Program-made: the position numbers and the translations under genes | The notes under the pieces: generated by a model | What the model was told of the DNA's origin: nothing | The model's database searches: none | The model's input: only the letters and a program-made list of their open reading frames with translations | Assembly (NCBI GenBank): GCA_910576985.1 | Contig: CAJTLA010000015.1 | Span: 1 to 29,144, forward strand | Origin: an uncultured Bacilli bacterium | GTDB taxonomy: Bacteria > Bacillota_I > Bacilli_A > RF39 > UBA660 | Direction of reading: 5' to 3' | DNA length: 29,144 bases | In this document: positions 22,569 to 29,144 of the stretch, one piece after another | Numbering within the stretch: position 1 is the stretch's first letter | Layout: each line of letters opens with the position of its first letter

Positions 22569-24365
22569 TTACTCATACAATTTTTTTAGTTCTTCTAGTT
22601 TTTGTTCAAAAATAGACAAAGCTTTTTCGATTGGTTCCTTTGAAGTCATATCAATTCCTGCACGTTTTAGTATTTCTAATGGATAATTACTTCCTCCACT
22701 AGATAGAAATTCTAAATATCTTTCTTGTGCGCCTTCTACTTCATTTAGAATATCAAATGCAAATGTGATTGCGCAGGATAAACCTGTTGCATATTTATAT
22801 ACATAGAATGAAGAATAGAAATGTGGGATTCTAGCCCATTCGTATCTAATTTCATCATCACTCACTACGTCTTTTCCATAGTAAAGTTGATTTAATTCGT
22901 AGTAAGTAGTACTGAATTCTTGTTCTGTTAATGGAATTTCTTGTTGTTCTTTATCGTGCATTTTCATTTCAAATTCAGCAAACATTGTTTGACGATAAAT
23001 GGTGGTTCGAACTTTGTCCAAAAATTCTGTTAAATAAAGAATTTTTTCGTCTTTTGTCTGAGCATTTCTATATAGATAATCATTTAATAATACTTCATTT
23101 ACTGTAGAAGCAATCTCCGCTAAAAAGATAGGATATCCATGATTTGAAAAATTTTGTGTTTTGTTGGAATAATAGGAATGCATAGAATGTCCTAATTCAT
23201 GTGCCATAGTGCTGACGGAATCTATCATGTTATTATAGTTTAATAGTAAGTATGGATTAGAAGTATATGTTCCCCAACTATAAGCTCCTGATTTTTTTCC
23301 TTTGTTTGGATATATATCAATCCATCTTTCTGTAAATGCTTTTTTTAAATCTTGAATATAAGATTCTCCAAGTGGTTCTAATGCGTTTAATACAATTTGT
23401 TTTCCTTCTTCAAATGGAATATCTTTAGGATTCTCTTTTACCAAGTCTACATATATATCATACATATGTAGTTCATCAAGTCCTAATATTTTTTTACGTA
23501 AATACATATATTCATACATACTGTCTAAATGGTGATGTACCATTTCAATTAGATTATGATAAACAGATACATCAATATGGTCGTGAAATAAACTCATTTT
23601 TAATGGATTTTCATATTGCTTTACACTACTGTAAAAAAAGTTTTCTTTGATTTGTCCTTTTAAGGCTGCTGCCATTGTATTTTTCAATCCTTTAAAATAT
23701 TTATACATTGTTTGAAATGCATCCATTCGCACTCTTCTATCCAACCTAGTCATGTAATAATGATAATTACTATTTGTTAATTCTACTTCTTCTCCGTTTT
23801 CATCTTGAATAGTTCCTAGTTGTATATCTGCATTATCTAAGTTATAAAATATTTCATCACTAACTCCAAATGCTTTTGAAGCTGATGCGATAATGGCTTC
23901 TTCTTCTTTACTTAGTGTATGTTTTTGATAACGAAATAGTGATTCTAAAGTAAAACGATATTCTTCTAATTCTTTTTGTTCTTTGATATAGCCCAATACC
24001 GTTTCATAAGAACAACTTAATATTTCTGGACGTACAAATGATAATGCTTCATTTACTTGATCATTTAATGTTTCAGTTTTCATTTTTAATTGTTGGTTTT
24101 GGGTATTGGTTGTATCTTCATCACAAAGCATATGAGCATAAACATAGCTTTGCTCTAATGCTTGATCTAGTTGGTCACTTGCTTTTAAGTAATTCAATAA
24201 TGAGGCACTGGAGTCCATAATGTGTCCTTGCATATATTTTATTTTTTCTGTTGTTTTTAAAACTTCTTCACATAATTCATCAAATGACTTTTGTTCTATC
24301 ATTTTTGATAAATCCCATTGGTACTGCACATTCATTTCTTCACGTGTTTTTACTATTTTTCCCAT
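22569..24365 (-). CDS. pepF: Oligoendopeptidase F (M3 family metallopeptidase)
   Basis: About 598 residues, the usual size for PepF. The zinc-binding HELGH (about residues 389-393) sits in SVSTMAHELGHSMHSYYSN, followed by the third ligand region PIFLAEIASTVNEVLL. The N-terminal YQWDLSKMIEQKSFDELCEEV and C-terminal YYYGKDVVSDDE...GGSNYPLEILKRAGIDM are typical. It degrades oligopeptides in the cytoplasm. Start chosen at the ATG 24365 with GATAGGAGAAATT upstream, rather than the in-frame codon at 24380. It lies between dnaK and dnaJ, an uncommon position, so it may be co-transcribed with the heat-shock operon. Confidence 0.94.
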   Translation of the reverse strand: MGKIVKTREEMNVQYQWDLSKMIEQKSFDELCEEVLKTTEKIKYMQGHIMDSSASLLNYLKASDQLDQALEQSYVYAHMLCDEDTTNTQNQQLKMKTETLNDQVNEALSFVRPEILSCSYETVLGYIKEQKELEEYRFTLESLFRYQKHTLSKEEEAIIASASKAFGVSDEIFYNLDNADIQLGTIQDENGEEVELTNSNYHYYMTRLDRRVRMDAFQTMYKYFKGLKNTMAAALKGQIKENFFYSSVKQYENPLKMSLFHDHIDVSVYHNLIEMVHHHLDSMYEYMYLRKKILGLDELHMYDIYVDLVKENPKDIPFEEGKQIVLNALEPLGESYIQDLKKAFTERWIDIYPNKGKKSGAYSWGTYTSNPYLLLNYNNMIDSVSTMAHELGHSMHSYYSNKTQNFSNHGYPIFLAEIASTVNEVLLNDYLYRNAQTKDEKILYLTEFLDKVRTTIYRQTMFAEFEMKMHDKEQQEIPLTEQEFSTTYYELNQLYYGKDVVSDDEIRYEWARIPHFYSSFYVYKYATGLSCAITFAFDILNEVEGAQERYLEFLSSGGSNYPLEILKRAGIDMTSKEPIEKALSIFEQKLEELKKLYE

Positions 24366-24391
24366 AATTTCTCCTATCATATAGAGAAAGT

Positions 24392-24416
24392 TCTAGTCTC
24401 CTAGAACTTCCTTATT
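24392..24416 (-). other. Hairpin between dnaK and pepF without T-tract
   Basis: Perfect stem GAAGTTCTAG / CTAGAACTTTC around GAGA, starting at the dnaK stop codon. It is not followed by a T-run, so it is more likely an mRNA-processing or stability element, or a leaky attenuator, than a strong terminator. Confidence 0.5.
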
Positions 24417-26238
24417 TTTCTTCAAATTCAGCATCTACTACATTGTCATCTTTTTTTTCTGTTGTTTCTTCTTGAGTATTATTTTGATTTTCTTGAGCTT
24501 GTTTTGCTGCTTCTTCATATACTTTTGTTGCGAAAGCCATAGCAGTTTCATTTAGTTTGTCTTTTTTTGTCTTGATATCTTCTAAGTCATCTTTTTCTAG
24601 TGCTTCTTTTAGTTCTTTCATTTCATTTTCTGCTTTCTCTTTGTCTTCTTTGCTTACTTTGTCTCCAAGGTCTTTTAGTCCTTTTTCTGTTGCGAAAATA
24701 ATTTGTTCTGCTTCGTTTCGTAAATCTGCTTCTTCTTTTCTTTTTTCGTCAGCTTCACGATTGGCTTCAGCTTCTTTTACCATTTTATCGATTTCATCAT
24801 CACTTAGGTTCGTAGAAGCTGTAATTGTAATAGATTGTTCTTTGTTTGTTCCCAAATCTTTGGCTTTTACATTCACAATACCATTGGCATCTATATCAAA
24901 TGTCACTTCGATTTGAGGTACTCCTCTTGGTGCTGCTGGAATATTGGTTAATTGGAAATTTCCAAGTGTTTTGTTATCTGCTGCCATTGGTCTTTCTCCT
25001 TGTAGGATATGAATGTCAACAGCTGGTTGGTTGTCTGCAGCAGTTGAGAATACTTGTGATTTACTAGTTGGAATTGTTGTATTTCTTGGGATCAATACAG
25101 TACATACGCCTCCTAATGTTTCAATTCCAAGTGAAAGTGGTGTTACATCTAGTAATACAATGTCATTTACATCTCCTGTTAAAACGCCCCCTTGAATAGC
25201 TGCTCCCATTGCTACTACTTCGTCTGGGTTTACTTCTTTACTTGGTTCTTTTCCTAATTCTTTTTTCACTAGTTCTTGTACCATTGGAATACGAGTTGAA
25301 CCACCTACTAATAATACTTTATCAATATCTTTTGCAGTCAATCCTGCATCTTTTAATGCTTTACGAACTGGTTCCATTGTTGATTCTACTAGGTCACGAA
25401 TCAAGTCTTCAAATTTTGCTTTGGTTAAACTTAAGTTCAAATGAAGTGGTCCATCTTCTCCTTGTGATAAGAATGGTAATGATATTTCTGTAGAACTCAT
25501 TCCACTTAAATCTTTTTTTGCTTTTTCTGCTGCTTCTTTTAAGCGTTGCATTGCCATTGAATCTTTGTGTAAATCAATTCCATTTTCTTTTTTGAATTCA
25601 TCTGCTAGGTAATCCATGACACGGTTATCAAAGTCATCTCCACCTAAGTTGTTATTTCCACTTGTTGATTTTACTTCGAATACTCCATCTCCTGTTTCTA
25701 GAATCGAAACATCGAAGGTTCCTCCACCTAGGTCAAATACTAAAATCATTTCTGATTTTTCTTGTTTGTCTAGTCCATATGCAAGTGCTGCTGCTGTTGG
25801 TTCATTGATAATTCTTTCTACTTCTAGTCCAGCAATTTTTCCTGCATCTTTGGTTGCTTGACGTTGTGCGTCATTAAAGTAAGCTGGCACTGTGATTACA
25901 GCTTTGGTTACTTTTTCTCCTAAGTAAGCTTCTGCTGTTTTTTTAAGGTCTTCTAGTACCATGGCACTAATTTCTTGTGGAGTATATTTTTTTCCATCGA
26001 TTTCAAATTTGTGATCAGTTCCCATTTTTCTTTTTGCGGATGACACTGTATTTGGGTTGGTCATTGCTTGATTTTTCGCTTTAATTCCAACAATTCTCTC
26101 TCCATCTTTTTTAAAAGCTACTACTGATGGTGTTGTTCTAGATCCTTCTGGATTGGCGATTACTTTTGTTTCTCCCCCATCATATACACAAACACAACTG
26201 TTTGTGGTTCCTAAATCAATTCCTATAATTTTACTCAT
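24412..26238 (-). CDS. dnaK: Molecular chaperone DnaK (Hsp70)
   Basis: About 608 residues, the usual Gram-positive length. It starts MSKIIGIDLGTTNSCVCVYDGG at 26238 with GAAAGGTGATAA upstream; an extension to 26277 overlaps the preceding gene and is not needed. The nucleotide-binding domain shows NEPTAAALAYGLDK, LVFDLGGGTFDVSIL and VLLVGGSTRIPMV. The substrate domain includes the LLDVTPLSLGIETLGG linker region, and the tail ends in an acidic/Gln-rich stretch. ATP-driven folding with GrpE and DnaJ. Transcribed from the HrcA-controlled promoter, with an unknown gene between it and grpE. Confidence 0.98.
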   Translation of the reverse strand: MSKIIGIDLGTTNSCVCVYDGGETKVIANPEGSRTTPSVVAFKKDGERIVGIKAKNQAMTNPNTVSSAKRKMGTDHKFEIDGKKYTPQEISAMVLEDLKKTAEAYLGEKVTKAVITVPAYFNDAQRQATKDAGKIAGLEVERIINEPTAAALAYGLDKQEKSEMILVFDLGGGTFDVSILETGDGVFEVKSTSGNNNLGGDDFDNRVMDYLADEFKKENGIDLHKDSMAMQRLKEAAEKAKKDLSGMSSTEISLPFLSQGEDGPLHLNLSLTKAKFEDLIRDLVESTMEPVRKALKDAGLTAKDIDKVLLVGGSTRIPMVQELVKKELGKEPSKEVNPDEVVAMGAAIQGGVLTGDVNDIVLLDVTPLSLGIETLGGVCTVLIPRNTTIPTSKSQVFSTAADNQPAVDIHILQGERPMAADNKTLGNFQLTNIPAAPRGVPQIEVTFDIDANGIVNVKAKDLGTNKEQSITITASTNLSDDEIDKMVKEAEANREADEKRKEEADLRNEAEQIIFATEKGLKDLGDKVSKEDKEKAENEMKELKEALEKDDLEDIKTKKDKLNETAMAFATKVYEEAAKQAQENQNNTQEETTEKKDDNVVDAEFEEK

Positions 26239-26243
26239 ATTTA

Positions 26244-26660
26244 TCACCTTTCTCTTTCTGGCAAGTTTTTTGCCCATTCTGTAAGTTTATTGATATATTG
26301 TTTTTTTTCTATTTCAAATTCTTTTCTATGTTTATATTTTCCATTGTCATGATAGTAATATATTGTATGAAATAAATTTGTTTTTCCTTCTATTACTTCT
26401 GTTTCAAATCCTTGTGGGATTGTTAAAAAATGATATTTTTCTTGAAATAATATATATATTCCTGTGATCCTTTTTTCTTTTGGATAGGATATATCATATT
26501 CTTTTATTTCGTAATGTGATTCACAACTGGCAATCGTTTGATATCCTTTTTTATTTAATATCGATATTGCATTTGCGATTTGTGGATCACATGTGAAAAA
26601 TTCAGGATGTTCTTTATCTATTTCGAATGTTTCTTTATTTATGAAATAGCATCTATCCAT
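26244..26660 (-). CDS. Unknown 138-residue protein inside the heat-shock operon
   Basis: Not recognised as a named family. It begins immediately after the grpE stop (TAA-ATG) and stops five bases before dnaK, so it is embedded in the operon and probably translationally coupled. It has no membrane segment. A motif-like stretch CDPQIANAISILNKKGYQTIASCESHYE (about residues 24-51) has a Cys and His near each other, a pattern seen in several small uncharacterised Bacillota proteins. The second half has HFLTIPQGF and ends in a helical EFEIEKKQYINKLTEWAKNL. Cys4, Cys24, Cys46 and His49 could be metal or redox sites, but this is only inference. Confidence 0.8.
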   Translation of the reverse strand: MDRCYFINKETFEIDKEHPEFFTCDPQIANAISILNKKGYQTIASCESHYEIKEYDISYPKEKRITGIYILFQEKYHFLTIPQGFETEVIEGKTNLFHTIYYYHDNGKYKHRKEFEIEKKQYINKLTEWAKNLPERER

Positions 26661-27311
26661 TTATTCACTCACTTTTACCATAGCTGGACGAATCACTCTA
26701 TCTTTTAATAAGTATCCTTTTTGCAATACTTCTACTATCATTCCTGGTTCCATATTTTCTACTTTGATTGTCATCACTGCTTGATGATATGTTGGATCAA
26801 ATGGTTTATTATTTCCATCAATTGCTTTGATTTCATATTTTTCTAAAACATTTACTAAATTACAATAAATCATTTTGAAGCCTTCTAAGAATTTTGAAAG
26901 CTCATCGTCTAGATTTTCATCGTCTAAGGCAATTGCTCTTTCAAAATTATCAATGGTTGAAAGCATATCTTTGATCATATCTTCTCCTGCATATTTTAAT
27001 AATTTACTAACTTCTTCGTCTTTGCGTTTTCGGTAATTAATAAAATCTGCTTTGCTTACTAGCAGTTTATTTTCTAGTTCTTTATTTTCTTCTTTTAGTT
27101 TTTCTATTTCTTGTTCTAATTTTTTCTCTTTTTTATTTTTTTTAAATCCCTTTTTTTCTTTTTCTATTTCGCTATGTTCCCCACAACATTCACAATGATC
27201 TTCTTGAGGTTGTTCTTCACAGTTACAAGATTCCTCATGCTCACATTTACAATCTTCACAAGTGCAAGTTTCCTCTTGTTCACATTGACAGGCATTTTCT
27301 TTTTCTTTCAT
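26661..27311 (-). CDS. grpE: Nucleotide exchange factor GrpE with Cys-rich N-terminal extension
   Basis: 216 residues. From about residue 62 it is a normal GrpE: a long coiled coil (KKLEQEIEKLKEENKELENKLL), then ADFINYRKRKDEEVSKLLKYAGEDMIKDML, DNFERAI, and the beta-domain FDPTYHQAV...VLQKGYLLKDRVIRPAMV. Residues 1-47 are exceptional. They hold 11 cysteines, nearly all as CxC pairs (C8/10, C16/18, C21/23, C29/31, C40/42/43), plus His25, 39 and 46 among many acidic residues. This resembles a metallothionein-like segment. GrpE releases ADP from DnaK; the extension could bind Zn, Cu or another thiophilic metal. The start is firm, with AAGGAGGTAGAAA before the ATG. Confidence 0.95.
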   Translation of the reverse strand: MKEKENACQCEQEETCTCEDCKCEHEESCNCEEQPQEDHCECCGEHSEIEKEKKGFKKNKKEKKLEQEIEKLKEENKELENKLLVSKADFINYRKRKDEEVSKLLKYAGEDMIKDMLSTIDNFERAIALDDENLDDELSKFLEGFKMIYCNLVNVLEKYEIKAIDGNNKPFDPTYHQAVMTIKVENMEPGMIVEVLQKGYLLKDRVIRPAMVKVSE

Positions 27312-27332
27312 TTTCTACCTCCTTGATAGTTA

Positions 27333-28322
27333 TTATAGTCCTATGTTTTGTTTAATATAGTCGAGTAATGCAATTACTCTATCATATTCCATTCTTTTTG
27401 GTCCAATTAAAGCTATTGTTCCTTCTTCTCCTCCTAAGGAATATTTGGTTTTGATCACAGTAACATCATCATCAAATTCATTTTCACTTCCTATATAAAT
27501 ATTGATTCCATTCTCTTCTTCTTTGATTGTACTAATCATTTCTTGATCTTCAAATTTATTCATAATTTCTCTAATCTTATTAGCATTATCAAATTCTGGT
27601 TGCATTAAAATATGTTTCGCACCTGTTACTTTGACATTTGCTTCTTTTGTAAAGTCACTAAAAGCAGTGTAAAAAGCGTTGTAAAGTACTTCATGTTGTT
27701 TTACATAACGAGCAATCACAGGTTTTACTTCAAATTCTAGTTTGCTGCTCACTTCATCAATTGGAGTTCCAATAATTAGTTTGTTGATAAGTTCTACTGT
27801 TTGTTTTACTTCCTCTACTGAAATGGTGTTTGGTAAGTTCATATTTCTGTGTTCTACATGTCCTTTATCTGTTACTACAATTGCGATAAATCCAAATTCA
27901 TTCAAAGGAATTACTTCTACTTTTGTAATTCTATTTTCTTTCGATGAGCTACCTAATACAATGGAAGTATAGTTTGTTAATTCTGAAATAATTTCCATAC
28001 TTCTAAGAATTGCATCATTTAAAGCAAGAGAGCTGTTTTGAAAAATAGTTTGCAATTTCAACATATCTTCACCATTCATTTCTCTTGGTTTCATGATATA
28101 GTCAACATAATAACGATAGCCTTTTTCACTTGGAATACGTCCAGATGAAATATGTGTTTTTTCTAAGAAGCCAATTTCTTCTAATGTAGCCATTTCATTT
28201 CTAATGGTTGCACTAGAGCAATTCATAATTTCACAAAGTGATTTTGAACTTACTGGACGAGCTGTTTTTATATAATCTTCGATAATCAGCTTTAATAATT
28301 CTGTTTGTCGCTCATTTATCAT
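27333..28322 (-). CDS. hrcA: Heat-inducible transcription repressor HrcA
   Basis: A 329-residue HrcA. The N-terminal winged helix has TARPVSSKSLCEIMNCSSATIRNEMATLEEIGFLEKTHISSGRIPSEKGYRYYVDYIM. The middle GAF-like region has VVTDKGHVEHRNMNLP, and the C-terminus has YSLGGEEGTIALIGPKRMEYDRVIALLDYI, both typical. It represses its own operon by binding CIRCE, and GroEL normally modulates its activity. Two CIRCE sites flank the promoter in front of it. RBS GAGGTGATTT. First gene of the hrcA-grpE-orf-dnaK(-pepF-dnaJ) run. Confidence 0.97.
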   Translation of the reverse strand: MINERQTELLKLIIEDYIKTARPVSSKSLCEIMNCSSATIRNEMATLEEIGFLEKTHISSGRIPSEKGYRYYVDYIMKPREMNGEDMLKLQTIFQNSSLALNDAILRSMEIISELTNYTSIVLGSSSKENRITKVEVIPLNEFGFIAIVVTDKGHVEHRNMNLPNTISVEEVKQTVELINKLIIGTPIDEVSSKLEFEVKPVIARYVKQHEVLYNAFYTAFSDFTKEANVKVTGAKHILMQPEFDNANKIREIMNKFEDQEMISTIKEEENGINIYIGSENEFDDDVTVIKTKYSLGGEEGTIALIGPKRMEYDRVIALLDYIKQNIGL

Positions 28323-28335
28323 AAATCACCTCTTT

Positions 28336-28362
28336 TTAGCACTCTTATCCAAACACTGCTAT
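28336..28362 (-). promoter_or_regulatory. CIRCE operator, promoter-proximal
   Basis: Plus-strand TTAGCACTC (28336-28344), nine bases, then CACTGCTAT (28354-28362), which matches the GAGTGCTAA half at 6 of 9. It covers the transcription start and 5' leader of hrcA, just before the ribosome site. HrcA is the expected repressor. Confidence 0.8.
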
Positions 28363-28363
28363 C

Positions 28364-28392
28364 AGTATAACATTATATGTTGGCATTGTCAA
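28364..28392 (-). promoter_or_regulatory. Sigma-A promoter of the hrcA-dnaK operon
   Basis: Minus-strand TTGACA (28392-28387), 17-base spacer, TATACT (28369-28364). Both flanks overlap or abut CIRCE sites, so HrcA would block polymerase binding. Confidence 0.88.
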
Positions 28393-28406
28393 TATATGAG
28401 TGCTAA
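28380..28406 (-). promoter_or_regulatory. CIRCE operator, overlapping the -35
   Basis: Plus-strand TTGGCATTG (28380-28388, 6 of 9 to TTAGCACTC), nine bases, then a perfect GAGTGCTAA (28398-28406). It covers the -35 of the hrcA promoter. As in the other CIRCE, one half is perfect and one degenerate, with the standard nine-base spacing. Confidence 0.72.
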
Positions 28407-28429
28407 AAAAAGAAAAAAGTATTTTTGAT

Positions 28430-28459
28430 AAAAAAAGAAGTGTACAAAAGTTGTACACT
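28430..28459 (-). terminator. Terminator after the lectin/FGE-like gene
   Basis: Minus-strand AGTGTACAA / TTGTACACT perfect 9-base stem with a three-base loop, followed by a T-rich tract. It ends the upstream surface-protein gene before the heat-shock promoter. Confidence 0.88.
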
Positions 28460-28495
28460 AAAATTAACAAGGTCAGTTATGTTGCTTCTGGGCTT

Positions 28496-28630
28496 TCACC
28501 CGAGCACTACCACCCGGAACGAGTAGTCGATGTACGCACCACCATCCCGGTAGTGGAAGTTGAACACTCCTGCACCCATCGTATCGCCAAAACCTCCGCC
28601 ACGATCGAACCACGGGTAACTCGAACTGAC
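28496..28630 (-). other. Putative DGR variable region
   Basis: GC is about 58% in 28501-28560 (35 of 60) against an AT-rich gene body. Several codons are of the xxC type that arise from template AAC by adenine mutagenesis (CAC, TAC, TAC, ATC, GAC, TAC). They sit at the lectin-loop positions before the invariant TCG-TTC-CGG (Ser-Phe-Arg). GC-rich sequence continues past the stop codon with GGGTGAAAGCCC, where an IMH-like element would lie. No template repeat or DGR reverse transcriptase is in this window, so this is inference from composition and fold. Confidence 0.5.
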
Positions 28631-29144
28631 GAAGTAGGTGTTATTGGAATACCATCCACTCGTCTCACTTAGCGCATGTCCGTAACATATTCCTGAGTTA
28701 CATGCTGTTGTTGCTGAATCACTCGTATAATTATCGTAATACTTACTTGATGGTAAACTACTAAATCCTGATAAACTTATTGTTCCATTATACACTCCCA
28801 TTACGTAGTCAAATGCTCCTCCACTCATGTCATATATTCCATATATTGTTCCTGTTGTCGAAGCTCCTGTTCCTCCTGGACTCTTCTCATATGTATATGC
28901 ACATGAAGAACTTTTTGATGCACTTGGTACTCCTGCACTACACCCAGTTGTATATCCACTGTTATTATTTATATATACTTCCTTATTTACTCCACTGTAA
29001 CTACTATTTCCGTATTTTCCATATTTACTTTGTGATAGATATGCTACTGCTCCCCATTCACTATTCTTCATCATATGTGCATCTGCACTTGTACTTATTC
29101 CATAACTATTTCCTGATGCACTGAACTTCTGTGCTGTTGAAAAC
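28496..29144 (-). CDS. FGE/C-type-lectin-like surface protein, 5'-partial; probable DGR target
   Basis: The frame is open to the contig end, upstream of the internal Met at 29074 (FSTAQKFSASGNSYGISTSADAHMMKN...). The true start is therefore missing; about 215 codons are seen. Motifs HMMKNSEWGAVAYLSQSKYG, IYGIYDMSGGAFDYVMG, PWFDRGGGFGD, AGVFNFHY and the final SFRVVVLG follow the formylglycine-generating-enzyme/C-type-lectin fold plan (compare GGxxEWV, RGGSW, GFR). Cysteines occur in the middle of the chain. Proteins of this pattern in gut Bacillota often carry a prepilin signal, which would lie beyond this window. The last 60 or so codons are markedly GC-rich, as in a DGR variable region. The stop is TGA. 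A Rho-independent terminator follows. Confidence 0.82.
   Translation of the reverse strand, partial: FSTAQKFSASGNSYGISTSADAHMMKNSEWGAVAYLSQSKYGKYGNSSYSGVNKEVYINNNSGYTTGCSAGVPSASKSSSCAYTYEKSPGGTGASTTGTIYGIYDMSGGAFDYVMGVYNGTISLSGFSSLPSSKYYDNYTSDSATTACNSGICYGHALSETSGWYSNNTYFVSSSYPWFDRGGGFGDTMGAGVFNFHYRDGGAYIDYSFRVVVLG

Noticed and set aside
24846..25861. Plus-strand frames across dnaK (for example 25209-25493)
   Set aside because: They are antisense shadows of the highly biased dnaK codons with leucine/serine-rich nonsense products.
28336..28406. A single CIRCE with an abnormally long spacer
   Set aside because: Each perfect half has its own degenerate partner at the normal nine-base distance, so two separate operators explain the sequence better.
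1..29144. Mycoplasma-like genetic code (TGA as tryptophan)
   Set aside because: Several genes end at TGA (28496, 26244, 10395) and tryptophan is encoded by TGG, so the standard bacterial code applies.
1..29144. CRISPR arrays, tRNA or rRNA genes
   Set aside because: No regularly spaced short repeats, tRNA cloverleaf ends or rRNA segments were seen; the only repeats are the glycine-rich domains and homopolymers.

Overview
This is an AT-rich, low-GC Gram-positive (Bacillota, class Bacilli) chromosomal contig, almost entirely transcribed from the minus strand. TGA is used as a stop codon, so it is not a code-4 mollicute. The gene content suggests an uncultured, spore-forming, gut-type relative of Erysipelotrichales/RF39. 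It has sporulation sigma factors and SpoVA proteins, an alaS-ireB-ruvX-DUF1292-mltG-trmR neighbourhood as in Bacillus, and an hrcA-grpE-dnaK-dnaJ heat-shock region. The taxonomic placement is inference. The first 20 bases are a leftover Illumina adapter, so this is a draft (metagenomic or isolate) assembly.

Layout, left to right. 21-233: 5' part of a prepilin-like gene, out of frame across a run of seven G. 363-3302: sporulation block (spoVAE, spoVAD, spoVAC, sigF, a spoIIAA-like gene) behind two Spo0A-box-like sites. There is no spoIIAB, and the SpoIIAA phospho-serine is a lysine. 3304-4440: unknown membrane-anchored exported protein. 4512-6218: PadR regulator plus a HAAS/DUF1700 membrane protein split into two frames at an A10 tract. 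6302-6994: sigK, the only plus-strand gene. 7016-11062: cell-wall and housekeeping run (lysozyme-like transglycosylase, trmR, mltG, DUF1292, ruvX, ireB). 11358-14815: alaS preceded by a P-loop kinase, both behind a T-box leader with a GCU (Ala) specifier. 14834-15973: AI-2E-family transporter. 16047-18668: giant prepilin-like protein with two near-identical glycine-rich domains. 18719-20593: group II intron with its reverse transcriptase, inserted just after the frr terminator. 20620-28406: frr, dnaJ, a possible 40-residue ORF, pepF, dnaK, an unknown gene, grpE and hrcA. The promoter of this region carries two composite CIRCE operators. 28430-29144: partial gene for a formylglycine-generating-enzyme/C-type-lectin-like surface protein whose GC-rich 3' end looks like the variable region of a diversity-generating retroelement (DGR).

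The most notable points are: the DGR-like variable region; a metallothionein-like cysteine-rich extension on GrpE; a sigma-F module without its anti-sigma factor; two homopolymer tracts (G7, A10) that each separate halves of a coding region; and the duplicated glycine-rich pilin-like adhesin. A DGR reverse transcriptase and template repeat are not visible in this window. The only reverse transcriptase here belongs to the group II intron.
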